A DNA stretch of 64,000 nt from Isoetes taiwanensis (taxonomy: Eukaryota; Streptophyta; Lycopodiopsida; Isoetales; Isoetaceae), in the NCBI GenBank assembly GCA_021234155.1, contig JAJEKV010000009.1, forward strand, positions 7,613,546 through 7,677,545, in the 5' to 3' direction. Positions 34,518 to 44,378 of the stretch are shown piece after piece. Position numbers and translations under genes: made by a program. The notes beneath the pieces were generated by a model, which searched no databases, was not told the DNA's origin, and worked only from the letters and a program-made list of their open reading frames with translations. How positions within the stretch are numbered: the first letter of the stretch is position 1; each line of letters begins with the position of its first letter.

Positions 34518-36173
34518 TTGAACACTTCTAGTGATGGGGTTGTTGCTTTATACTCAAGCAACAAGCGGTCAAACTATGGAGGCAAGCCCAAGTTTCGAAC
34601 CAATTCACGATCCAGTTCGTCCTTCAATCACCAATCCTTCAACAAGGATGATGCAAGCAAAGGATTCAACAAGAAGCCCATGAATCGCAAATTAACATGC
34701 GCTATTAAGTGCAAACCAAACCATTATGCCAAAGATTGTTACACTCGACTTGCAAAAGAGCGTAACAAGGCAAACGTGATCATCAATGATCATCAAGAAA
34801 GGTTATGTGTCTCACAAGTTTCATGTTCTTCTGTGACTAACCATTCTAGTGGTTGGTTTTTAGATTCAGCATGTACTGCTCATATGACTCCACAACGTGA
34901 TTCTTTTATCACATATCAAAAGATGCCACCTGGGCAGACTGTTCTCTTAGGAGATGATAGTCCCCTCAGTATCGAAGGACAAGGCAAAGTTTCGGTGCAA
35001 ATGCCCAATGGATCGATCAAAACAATACATGATGTATTACATGTACCCCGTTTGACCAAGAACTTGCTCTCAGTTAGCAAGATTTATGATGTTGGCTTAA
35101 AAGTCCAATTTGGCATCAATGAGTGCCAACTTCAAGATTCTCATGGACGCAAACTTGCTCAAGGCATACGGGAAGGAAGTCTCTATAGATTCCCGCTTTC
35201 TAATGTGCCTCAACACTCTGTCAATGCAGTGACCACTACTACCAATGATGTTTATCAATGGCACTTACGATATGCTGGACTGCATGCCTTGCAACAACTC
35301 CACTCCAAGAAGATGGTTCGAGATTTCAATATTCAGCCAAATACAAGTTTGCCAGTATGTGAAGCATGTTTAATTGGCAAGCATCATCGGTTACCTTTTC
35401 CTAAGGTCAGTCATTCAAGAGCCGAGCATCCACTTGACTTGGTACACACTGACATTGATGAGTCCGAAATACTTTCTGATAATGGCTGTAAATATTTCGT
35501 CACATTTATTGATGATTATTCTAGATACACCACTGTGTATTTTCTTAAAAAGAAATCTGCAGCTTTAGAAGCTTTCAAAGAATACAAAGCTCTAGCTGAA
35601 AACCAACTTGGAAGAACCATCAAATGTCTCAGATCTGATAATGGTGGTAAATATATCTCCAAGGCATTCACAAGTTTCTGTGCACAACATGGAATTGACA
35701 GAAATTTGACGGCCCCATACTCTCCTCAACAAAATGGTGTAGCCGAGAGAAAGAATCGCACTCTTGCTGAAAGTGCACGAAGTATGTTGCATTTGAGTCA
35801 ACTTCCTCATTATTTTTGGGCCGAAGCTCTAGCAACAGCTACATATATTCAAAATCGATTGCCCACACAAGCATTGCAAGATCAAACTCCATATGAAGCT
35901 TGGATTGGTAAGCAAACAACATTATCCCATCTAAAAGTGTTTGGTTGTATTGGATATGTGCATGTACCTAAACAAAAACGAAGAAAATGGGAGGACTATA
36001 GTATCAAGTGTATCTTGGTTGGCTACAGTATGTCTGTCACCCGGGGGATGCACCTATTGTATAGGGGGTATGCCATATGCATGCAAGGGGTCGGCAAAAA
36101 CCCCCTTGTATACGTGTTTGAATTTGTTCAGAAACCCCCTTTCCAGCCAAATACAGTGCCAAAATTGCCCTAA
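34518..36173 (+). CDS. pol: Copia nucleocapsid-protease-integrase segment
   Basis: 551 codons in the gag frame. Residues 61-74 form a Cys/His knuckle with unusual spacing C-x3-C-x3-H-x4-C (usual C-x2-C-x4-H-x4-C). WFLDSACTAHM at 113-123 holds the protease Asp-Ser motif in the DSAC form common in Copia. The pre-integrase segment follows (WHLRYAGLH, then CEACLIGKHHRLPFP). The integrase core shows HTD, LRSDNGGKYIS and NGVAERKNRT, the D,D,E catalytic set. The C-terminus (from about GYS, base 36029) is foreign sequence from the insert and ends at TAA 36171-36173. Confidence 0.9.
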   Translation: MNTSSDGVVALYSSNKRSNYGGKPKFRTNSRSSSSFNHQSFNKDDASKGFNKKPMNRKLTCAIKCKPNHYAKDCYTRLAKERNKANVIINDHQERLCVSQVSCSSVTNHSSGWFLDSACTAHMTPQRDSFITYQKMPPGQTVLLGDDSPLSIEGQGKVSVQMPNGSIKTIHDVLHVPRLTKNLLSVSKIYDVGLKVQFGINECQLQDSHGRKLAQGIREGSLYRFPLSNVPQHSVNAVTTTTNDVYQWHLRYAGLHALQQLHSKKMVRDFNIQPNTSLPVCEACLIGKHHRLPFPKVSHSRAEHPLDLVHTDIDESEILSDNGCKYFVTFIDDYSRYTTVYFLKKKSAALEAFKEYKALAENQLGRTIKCLRSDNGGKYISKAFTSFCAQHGIDRNLTAPYSPQQNGVAERKNRTLAESARSMLHLSQLPHYFWAEALATATYIQNRLPTQALQDQTPYEAWIGKQTTLSHLKVFGCIGYVHVPKQKRRKWEDYSIKCILVGYSMSVTRGMHLLYRGYAICMQGVGKNPLVYVFEFVQKPPFQPNTVPKLP

Positions 36174-36287
36174 AAACCCCAAAAAGCTACCCCTAGGTAT
36201 GAGTATATGTACGGTTTAAGGGGAAAACAAACCCTTTCGGGTCACTCACATGGTTTGTACGGCCAAAACTATGTGAACCCCCATTGG
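36027..36287. mobile_element. ~258-bp insertion inside Copia pol
   Basis: Between a frame ending LVGYS and one resuming STKAYRMYNP, blocks that are adjacent in Copia integrase C-termini, lie about 258 bases of unrelated sequence. The length is a multiple of three, and only one in-frame stop (36171) occurs inside. Its last ~100 bp match the reverse complement of 12126-12226, so it belongs to a dispersed repeat family. TTGGCTAC at the left edge and TTGGTCTAC at the right may be a small target duplication. The left edge also reads GTATGT, like a 5' splice site. Confidence 0.7.
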
Positions 36288-38351
36288 TCTACCAAAGCAT
36301 ATCGTATGTACAACCCCCTTACCAAGAAGGTTTTCATCTCCCGAGATGTTACATTTGTTGAAGATACCTTCTGGAATCTGAAAGATGTATCTCCTACATC
36401 CTGGTGCCAAGGCCCTTGGCAAGTCCTCTATCCTCCCATATCTCCTGTCACTCAGGATGATAACATGCAACTCAATCCTCCAATTATTCAAGCACAACAA
36501 CAAGCTCCTGTCATAGTTCCAGAGGAAGCCCCAGTAAACATCAACACTAAAGATCTTGCTCCCGAAATTATGCAAGATGAAGATGTTCAAGATGCCCAAG
36601 CAATCACCTCGAGTGACGAAGCCCCTGATCATGTGCAACAATTTATGGATAGCCCACTTCCTCTAGTAGCATCCCCAAGTATAAGTCGATATGGTCGAAA
36701 ACGTACCCCTTCTTTGAAGGCTTTGGAGTCTTCCATGCAAACACTAAAGAAGCATTTTGCTATGCCCATAGTTGGTGATCCATTGACTCTTAAAGATGCT
36801 TTATTAGATTCAAATTCCAAAGAATGGCATGATGCTATGACTTCTGAATATGACTCTCTCATGAAGAATCAAACATGGACCTTGCAACCACTCCCACCAG
36901 GGCCTAAGGCCATTGGTTGTACGTGGCTCTTTAAACGCAAATATAAACCTGATGGATCCATTGATCGTTATAAAGCAAGATTAGTAGCAAAAGGATATTC
37001 TCCAATTGAAGGGATCGATTACCTTGATACCTTCTCTCCTGTTGTCAAAATGACATCCATCGGGACTCTCCTCACACTTGCTGCTACTCAAGATATGCAC
37101 ATCCATCAATTGGATGTTAAGACTGCATTTCTCAATGGTAACTTGGAAGAAGATATCTTCATGAAACAACCCGAAGGTTATGTTCAACCTGGACAAGAGA
37201 CTTTAGTATGCAAGTTACATAAGTCTTTATATGGCCTCAAGCAGTCTCCACGAGCATGGTATCAACGGATTGACACCTTTCTCAAGTCACATAGCTATGA
37301 GCAAGGGGGAGCAGACAGTAACATCTATATCAAGAAGAGAAACTGTCATATTTTGCTCCTAGCTCTGTATGTGGATGATGCCATATTAATAAGCAACAAC
37401 TTGAATTTTCTGAGCGAGAGTAAACAAATCCTTGCCAAAGAATTTCAAATGACTGATTATGGTGAAATTGCTTACTGCTTAGGAATCCAAGTCCTAAGAA
37501 ATCGGAAAAAGAAGACAATTCATCTCAGTCAACAAAAATATATTGAAGACCTCTTGAAGAAATTTGAGATGGATAAGAGTAAGCCAATAAGTACTCCAAT
37601 GGATATGAATATAAAATTGTCCAAAGATATGTGTCCTCAAAACTCTCAAGAAGAAGAGATCATGAAGACTACACCCTATGCAAGTGTAGTAGGCAGTCTC
37701 ATGTATGCTGCTATATGTACAAGACCTGACATTGCTCACGCAGTCAGTTTTGTGAGTCAATTCTTGAGTAATCCAGGACCTATGCACTGGGCTGCAGTGA
37801 AGAGAATTCTTCGCTATCTTTCTGGCACCCCTAACTTTGGACTTACATTACAAGGTGGTTCGCTCATACTTACAGGATATAGTGATGCTTCTTATGCAAG
37901 TGATGTTGAAATTCACAAATCCACAACTGGATATTGTTTTCAACTTGGAAAAAGCATCATCTCCTGGTGTAGTAAAAAGCAACCTACAATTTCCTTATCA
38001 AGTGCTGAAGCAGAATATATAGCTATTTGCCAAGCAACAAAAGAAGCTATATGGCTCTGCAGATTACTTGAAGACATCATGATACCTTCACAAGGACCAG
38101 TATTAATCAAGACTGATAGCACAAGTTGCATCAGCATGGCAACACAACCAAGAATCAATGCTAGATCAAAACATATTGAGATCCAGTACCACTTTGTACG
38201 AGAAAAGATTCTTGAGAAGAAGATTCAACTTCAATATTGTCCCACTGAAGACATGGTAGCAGATTTTCTTACAAAACCTCTACCAAAAGACAAATTTATT
38301 CTATGCAGACAAAGCCTCAACATAAAAGACAGTCCGACAGGCATCGGCTAA
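36207..38351 (+). CDS. pol: Copia reverse transcriptase-RNase H segment
   Basis: 714 codons in the same frame as gag. Residues 1-28 come from the insert. The integrase tail (STKAYRMYNPLTKKVFISRD) follows, then a variable acidic/proline linker, then RT: TWLFKRKYKPDGSIDRYKAR, motif A QLDVKTAFLNG at about 301-311, LYGLKQSPRAW, and the catalytic YVDD at about 388-391. RNase H follows with GYSDASYASD, SSAEAEYIA, TDSTSCI and the KHIEIQYHFVRE end block. All key catalytic residues are present. Expression as an independent protein is unlikely; it is the 3' part of the interrupted polyprotein. Confidence 0.92.
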   Translation: MYGLRGKQTLSGHSHGLYGQNYVNPHWSTKAYRMYNPLTKKVFISRDVTFVEDTFWNLKDVSPTSWCQGPWQVLYPPISPVTQDDNMQLNPPIIQAQQQAPVIVPEEAPVNINTKDLAPEIMQDEDVQDAQAITSSDEAPDHVQQFMDSPLPLVASPSISRYGRKRTPSLKALESSMQTLKKHFAMPIVGDPLTLKDALLDSNSKEWHDAMTSEYDSLMKNQTWTLQPLPPGPKAIGCTWLFKRKYKPDGSIDRYKARLVAKGYSPIEGIDYLDTFSPVVKMTSIGTLLTLAATQDMHIHQLDVKTAFLNGNLEEDIFMKQPEGYVQPGQETLVCKLHKSLYGLKQSPRAWYQRIDTFLKSHSYEQGGADSNIYIKKRNCHILLLALYVDDAILISNNLNFLSESKQILAKEFQMTDYGEIAYCLGIQVLRNRKKKTIHLSQQKYIEDLLKKFEMDKSKPISTPMDMNIKLSKDMCPQNSQEEEIMKTTPYASVVGSLMYAAICTRPDIAHAVSFVSQFLSNPGPMHWAAVKRILRYLSGTPNFGLTLQGGSLILTGYSDASYASDVEIHKSTTGYCFQLGKSIISWCSKKQPTISLSSAEAEYIAICQATKEAIWLCRLLEDIMIPSQGPVLIKTDSTSCISMATQPRINARSKHIEIQYHFVREKILEKKIQLQYCPTEDMVADFLTKPLPKDKFILCRQSLNIKDSPTGIG

Positions 38352-38358
38352 GGGGGAG
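38350..38358 (+). promoter_or_regulatory. Copia polypurine tract
   Basis: AAGGGGGAG immediately precedes the right LTR and would prime plus-strand DNA synthesis. Confidence 0.9.
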
Positions 38359-38755
38359 TGTTAACGGAATGGATTCGGTAGTTATCCGCTGCCTTCAAAT
38401 CCAACGCACACCTTCACCACGTCATCCCCTAAGCCACATAGGCGTGTCCACCTCATTGATCCATGACCAATAGTCATACCCTTTCCAATAGTCATGTCCT
38501 TTCCCATAAGACATGCCCTCATGACCTTTCATATGCCCTTTCACCTGCTTATATAAACTGTCATATTTTCCATATTCAAAGACATTCAACTCAAGCATTG
38601 CACAATTACGGGGGAGCCCTTCCAGTCTGCAACTGTCTCAAGACAGATATGTATTCTCATATTCATACATGAATATATGATTCCATAGTCTATTCAATTA
38701 TGTATGAATATATAAAGTTCTTGTTTTTCTGCCATATGCATCATATTTAATTTCA
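38359..38755 (+). repeat. Copia 3' LTR
   Basis: 397 bp, same ends as the left LTR and followed by AGGAG. It keeps a fuller TATA sequence (CTTATATAAACTG). Confidence 0.95.
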
Positions 38756-39933
38756 AGGAGATCTTCTGGAAACTTGGCAGGGCTTCATGATTCTTCAAGA
38801 TCTTCAGCAGGATTCGGGCTGGAAGGATTCGGCCTGCTGCTGTGCTCTGATCGGCCGCTTTTCTTCTGGTCGGATATGACTTCGAATGCTGCTCTGCTCC
38901 AAATGATGGTCCGCTCCTGAATCCGGAATGCTCTGGTATGTTTGGATCTACTGCCAATCACTGATCTGATATACTCCCAAATGATCCAACGACTTGCCTC
39001 TTCCTGGGATCCGATCTCCTGCCCTGTTGTGTCCGCTCCTCCAACCGTTCTCTTCCAGAATCCCCTTGCCCTACTTCATGCCTTCGTGCCTTTTCCCTTC
39101 AAAAGGGGCTTTTGCTCCTAGCCCTTGGATCATTTCAATCTCAATCTCTACCCTTGGTTTTATTTTAATAACAACACTTTCTTCAACCATTAAAAATAGT
39201 ATAACCCTACAAGGTTTATACCTTCAAGTAACATCCAAACATGCTAATATGACCCGTTTTGTGAAACGTAACATGGTAAGATCACATGGCATTGCTCCCT
39301 TGATCAAATTTTCACCCAAAATGCACAAATATGAACAAATTATTTCTTCTACAAGCATCGAGATCTGCAACCGACAAAAGGTCAAGCAACAAAACAACAA
39401 TAAAATATATAAAAAAAAACAAGGAATAAAGAATGCTTTACCTCAGATACCTTGCATGCAACTGCAGTGCCAAGAACTCGAAAGGAATTAATCAAACTAG
39501 CAGAAAACTTACAGCAAACCTCAAAAAATACAGAAGGAAGCTCCACAAACTTTGCAAAAAGCTCCAGATCTTCTCAAACACCAAGAAGCTCCGAAAAATA
39601 GGAAGAAAGCTCCAAAAAATTTGGTGCTCAAGGCGCTCAACAAGCGCCAGCAAAAACACTCTAATCATTTAGAAAATGGAAGCAAATCCTTGCCAAAAGT
39701 TCCGGCAGCATGCCAGATTACGGACGCCATAGCCAAAAGGAAGAGAAATTGTCTCGAAAACTTTTTCATAAGGCGGCCAGGTCAGGAAAATTTTAAGCTG
39801 GCTAAAATTTCGTCGGCGAATTTCAGTGAGCAGAAACTTTCGCCCTAAATTTTTAGCTGACGCTGCTCGTGACCCGCCACGTCAGCTAAAAATTTTCGGG
39901 CAAAATTTTCAGCTCACGGAAATTACGCCTTCC
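38756..39933. other. Non-coding sequence right of the Copia element
   Basis: This continues the interrupted target site (AGGAG then ATCTTCTGG). It contains purine-rich and CT-rich patches and one 165-codon open stretch (38994-39491) with no recognisable domain. It may include Gypsy 5' LTR sequence. Near 39780-39910 the pieces TTTTAAGCTGGCTAAAATTT and CAGCTAAAAATTTTCGGGCA are partly inverted around CGCCACGTCAGC. Confidence 0.4.
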
Positions 39934-40894
39934 AAAATTGGCAAATCCCTATTATGTCCTTGAAATACAGAACCAAAGTATCTCAAATTTGGTATCTTGA
40001 AAAGCTCTCGAGATAATGTTTCAAGGATACCAAGATCATTGAAAACAAACTCCGCAATCAAAAGTTATGGTTGTTTAAACCTGGCTATAGGGAAAACCCT
40101 GCGTTTTTTCCCATTCATGACGGCAACCCAACATGCAGCAACATCTTGTTTTATATTGTTGCAAGGGTAGATAATGCTTTCTCCAAAACTTTTGTTTTGC
40201 ATACCACTAGAGCTTGTGAACAAGTAAACAATGGGCTAGAATTTCAAACGATCTTCAACTAGATCTACGATAGGAGGAGGAGGGCGATAACATTAAATGA
40301 AGCAACATCACCATTAGTAGTGAACGTTAAAATTCTGTTTGTAATAAAAGTCTTCAGTAAATTAGTGATTCTATCCAAGCGAAACACTTTAACTTTAACA
40401 AAGACATAATATTATGATTCAGCTTAAATCTCTTTTACTTTTAGTAATCAACTCTTCATCCTCGAATTTTGGCCTTGATTTCTTCAGCCGGATGTTTAAA
40501 CTTAAGGGTTGAGTGTAACTACTAATCATAATAGTCTTGAGTAAAAGCTTTAGTTACATATGTTTCAAATCAAAATGCTTTCTGCAATGCAATAATTAGA
40601 TTGAATTGTATTGAAATTAGTGCTTTCACATTCAACTTAGATTGGATCCATTGAGCAAATACGAGTTCAATCAAGATTTGTTTCTTCTGAGTACCAAAAG
40701 CAAGTATAACATCGTTATGGACATAGAGTCCCAAGGTATGGAAACCCACGAATAAACTAGCCCAACTTAGAGGAGATATGATAGTTTTTTTATGTTCCAA
40801 GCCTCTCATGGTTGTCCACAACTAAAGTGCAAAGTAGAGACATGAATTTAGTTTCTCATGTTTCAATTCATCCTCCAAAGACTTATGAGACCAT

Positions 40895-41138
40895 AGAGCC
40901 ACGATGAGAGGGATAACACCCTGGAACGAGGTGTTATGCCCTATTATAACAAATGAGGGCCGGAGGCCCGAGTTTATAGTAGGGCATAACACCCGAGTTC
41001 TAAGGTGTTATCCGCCTTAACAACCTGGGCTCGAGAATTTTATAGTGGTTTTGTGGTGGTTTTATGGTGGTTTTCGTAACAAGCTAGGTGTTTATAGTCA
41101 TTTCGCATAACAAACTAGGTGTTTATGGTGCTAGACAA
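40895..41138. repeat. Copy-2-specific insert with large imperfect palindrome
   Basis: The arms GGATAACACCCTGGAACGAG.. (40911-40949) and the inverted counterpart ending AAGGTGTTATCC (40973-41013) pair over about 39 bases around a 23-base loop containing GGGCCGGAGGCCC. After the palindrome come two copies of TAACAA(G/A)CTAGGTGTTTAT (about 41077-41126). The insert is absent from copy 1 at about 13770, so it arrived after, or was lost since, the duplication. Confidence 0.75.
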
Positions 41139-42710
41139 GCAGATAGAAGGATCAAACCCTAAATAAATTCTTATTTCTGTTTGTTTAGGGGCCGGAATAT
41201 TTTTCCAGCCCTTCAACATATAGTGATCGTTAAGACATGGGCGACAAGTTTGGAGGGGATGGTGGCATTACGGCAAAGGTTGAACTTCACCGGAATACCA
41301 CTATCCCCACCATATTCATCGCTCTAGTAACTTCCTTCCTTCCTTCCTTCTATGTCTTCTCTTTCATTTTTGGCGTATTTTTGGATAGGAGATTTAAAGG
41401 TTTCGACAGATGGTTGTGGGTGGGATATTTCATCTTTGGAAAAGATGGGATATTTCATCTTTGATTTCATCTTTGGAAAAGATGGGATATTTCATCTTTG
41501 GAACATGGTGGGGATCAAATTTCGCGTTTTAGACGAATGCGGCTGATCAAACTATTCCAGGTTTGCTGAATTTTTCTAGGTTGGTAGCACATGTTTTCTA
41601 CTTATTTGCTAGAGGTCTTTGCTCTTCAAAAAATAAACCAGTTCTTTCCTTGTAGATTTCCAAGCTGTGAAGGCTGCTATAAATTTAGCATTCCCTTAAC
41701 TTTCTAGCAACCATCCTATCTTTTCCTGATACTCTATATGCGTTTTTTATCTAAAGAATTAGCTAATGCTGGCACTATTGCAGAACAATTCTTATATTGT
41801 TCTAATCTATATGCTATCTTCTGGTGCCAAAGGCAATGCTGAGCCAGTCTAGGGAATGGGAGAGAGCTTAATGGTATTATTCTGTCTATTGCTTCATCTG
41901 TAATATGCCTAATATGTGTTTACGTTTTATTCTTGCCAAAGCCCCACGCATTTGGGAATGCCTAGAGAAACATCATTTTAAGAAGCAAAATGCAAACTTG
42001 GGTCCTTTTTGTGAGAAGATTGATTGGAAGTGAAGCACATGAGGGGTGGAAAGTATTCACCAAAAGGCTGAAATATATGATTGTGCTTAAATCGAAGCAG
42101 CTAATGCAGAATCTGCTCCTTCAGATTCGGTTTTCTTAGCTAGATATTCACGTTCTAAAATTAGAGCTTCGATAATGGTAGACGAGGAAAGAATTGGTAG
42201 GCATCTGAGGAAGGAATCTCACTAGATGCAATGGTTGTTTTCGAGATGATGCATAATCAGTTGCTAATAATTGCAAAGATAGATTGTAAATTATTGACAT
42301 CAAGATTGGTTCCAAACCACAAAACGTGCTATAGAGAAATTATAGTCCTCGAGGTTTCAAGTTATAGGTACATGTATGCATGCAGCCTTGCTTTGATCTG
42401 TAGCTTTATAATAGCATCATAGATCTTATGCAGTTGATAAGGAATTAATAGCATTGACTAATTTGGCTTGTAATCACAATCTAAGGAGTTACATGATCAT
42501 GAAACTAGTGTATTGTATTCCAGGGAAGTCTATAGTTACTTGATGCTTACTTGTTTGCTCTCCTATGGTTGTTCTTTTCCTTGTATGCATATTTTTCTAC
42601 CCTTTCTTAGTTTATCTTATATAGATCTGATATACGCTAATACATATGTTGCATCCCAACAATCCCTTAACAGAGGACATGTTGGCATGACTCTATATCA
42701 TTGCTGTTAA

Positions 42711-43583
42711 TCATGGGTCTGCTGACATATTCAAATAACTATGCTTTGTCCTGATCCTAGCTGTTGAAACCTCTCTTCCTGTTCCTTTGCTTGGGGCTTT
42801 GACCTCCTCTAGATATGCTTTACCTTCTGCCACTAAAGTGCGGTTAATGAAGATCCACTCTGTGTGGAAAGAACATAAACTGGCTATCAGCAGAATCAAA
42901 CTCAAGACAATTACATGGGAAATCCTAAGTTCATTCTGTTTGCTTTGATATGCAAGTCATATGCCTGAGGTACGAGATGCACTGGTCTGCTAGAATCGTC
43001 CTCCTTTGAACCTTTTCCTGGCTTGTTTGGCGGCTTGCTATCTTTGGTCCTTTTTTCATCTGCTGGTTGAACAGACAACATGTACATCATGTGGTCTGAG
43101 CTCATAACCTTTCCTTTGAAATTCCTTGTCCTTAGAAGGAGAAACAAAGCACTTGGTATATATGCAACTTGGCAAAAAACAAACTTAGAGTTTTCTTCTG
43201 AATTTTAGTCTCTATTTTTCTTCTGAAGGACCACTACATACCTTTGTATCTAAAAGAAGCAGAGTAGACAAATCTACTTGATTAAGATAATTCCACCCAG
43301 CTTGAAGTTTTAATTCGTCAGTAATCACTTATATAGCACATTTTTATTAACCGACTTAAGATAATCTACTTATTTCCGAAAGAGGTAAACATTCTCCCAT
43401 TCTAAAACCCAAATGAGATGAGTAATAATCTTGCTTTTGCTCTTCTTTTACAAAATGATTTAGAACGGCAGTGTCTCGCCTTTGTTTCAATGTGTAATTC
43501 TGCAAGTGCTCCACTGTGGTTTCCAAGGGATCAAGATGCTGTCCTTCTTGTCCATGCTTGCAGATCCTTAAAAGGAAATGCAA
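42711..43583 (-). pseudogene. Exon-like ORFs in copy 2 of the duplication, product unknown
   Basis: Minus-strand blocks in order: about 43583-43356 (LKQRRDTAVLNHFVKEEQKQ), 43147-42911 (VMSSDHMMYMLSVQPADEKR, a Lys/Pro-rich linker, then LVPQAYDLHIKANRMNLGFP) and 42905-42711 (HTEWIFINRTLVAEGKAYL). A CTTTTAAG acceptor-like site precedes the first block. GTAATTG after the second and TTCCACACAG before the third would give a very short intron of about 55 bases. The middle block is intact here and frameshifted in copy 1. The composition looks coding, but I recognise no family, so this is a gene fragment at best. Confidence 0.35.
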
Positions 43584-44378
43584 AGTTATAGCAGAAACAT
43601 GAATTTTAGATAATCAGCATGGATGTGCACTCTGAAATATAATTTTCAATCCTCAATTTCCTCCATGCCTGGGGCCAATTCTCTTCTCTGCTTGAGAACC
43701 TTCAAGCAGGCTGCTACGTTTGAGGGACTGGAACAAGGCTTTTCTATTAACACTCGTAACATGGTCAGGACATGATTGGCATAATTGTTAAGCATTTTCT
43801 TAAACAGATGATACCCGTATAACCTAATGTCTTATCTATCTACTTCGTTAGCATATGACTGGCTCTCCTTAGTTTTAGCATTGATACATTCCATTTCTCT
43901 AAAACTTAAATTTTGAGCTTCCTCTGGGAGATGAGAAAAGAACATGAAATTTCAATGTTACAAAGATAAAAAAGCATTGTTCAACATATGAGGTCATAAT
44001 AGTGGTCATACTGGAGGCATATATGATACAAGGACACGCATGTCAGTCCTGTGTTGAGTCGCAGCCACCTAACAGGGTGTGGCGCACATCATTGTCAAGT
44101 CTGGAGGTGTAGCCCAATTCAGGCTTTGTGTGGTCTCAAGTTTTGGAGGGAATGATCAGTACAAAGACAAGAAATGTGAGTATGCTTTGATACTTCACAA
44201 ATATGGTTCCTAGGGTAGAGTTCCCTTCCTACTGTCCTTTGTATGCATGTATTTCCTGGTAACAAGGTATGATATGATATCCTTCTGCGCAGCTGAGCCT
44301 TATATTGGATGATAGAAGTTGGCAGATATACAAGACTCTATTGTACATTATAATTCATAGGGAGGGTGGCCATCTATG

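Larger units (their letters stand above)
33254..38755 (+). mobile_element. Complete Copia LTR retrotransposon, 5502 bp
   Basis: All landmarks are present: 397-bp LTRs starting TGTTAACGG and ending TTTAATTTCA, identical 5-bp target duplications AGGAG (33249-33253 and 38756-38760), a primer binding site TGGTATCAGAGC directly after the left LTR, a polypurine tract AAGGGGGAG directly before the right LTR, and gag-protease-integrase-RT-RNase H in Copia order. I count about 9 LTR differences (about 2.3%), mostly transitions and several at CpG. The gag-pol frame 33906-38351 stays in one frame and is broken only by TAA at 34494 and TAA at 36171; the latter lies in a ~258-bp insert. Confidence 0.95.
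39934..44378 (+). repeat. Segmental duplication, copy 2
   Basis: Collinear with 12808-17200 in the same orientation. Copy-specific features are an insert at about 40895-41138 with a large palindrome, a CTTC microsatellite at 41331-41350, ~120 bp near 41570-41690 absent from copy 1, loss of ~200 bp near 42760, and single instead of multiple tandem units near 44108 and 44234. The two copies lie about 22.7 kb apart, with the transposon nest between them. Confidence 0.85.

Noticed and set aside
36028-36297. Intron (GTATGT...AAAG) in Copia pol
   Set aside because: Splicing there would remove conserved residues before AYRMYNP, while taking out ~258 bases joins the Copia frame exactly; matching repeat sequence at 12126 favours an insertion. 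Kept only as a point to test.
38994-39491. 165-codon ORF right of the Copia element
   Set aside because: No domain, mixed hydrophobic/basic composition, no start context; it probably lies in old LTR or leader sequence.
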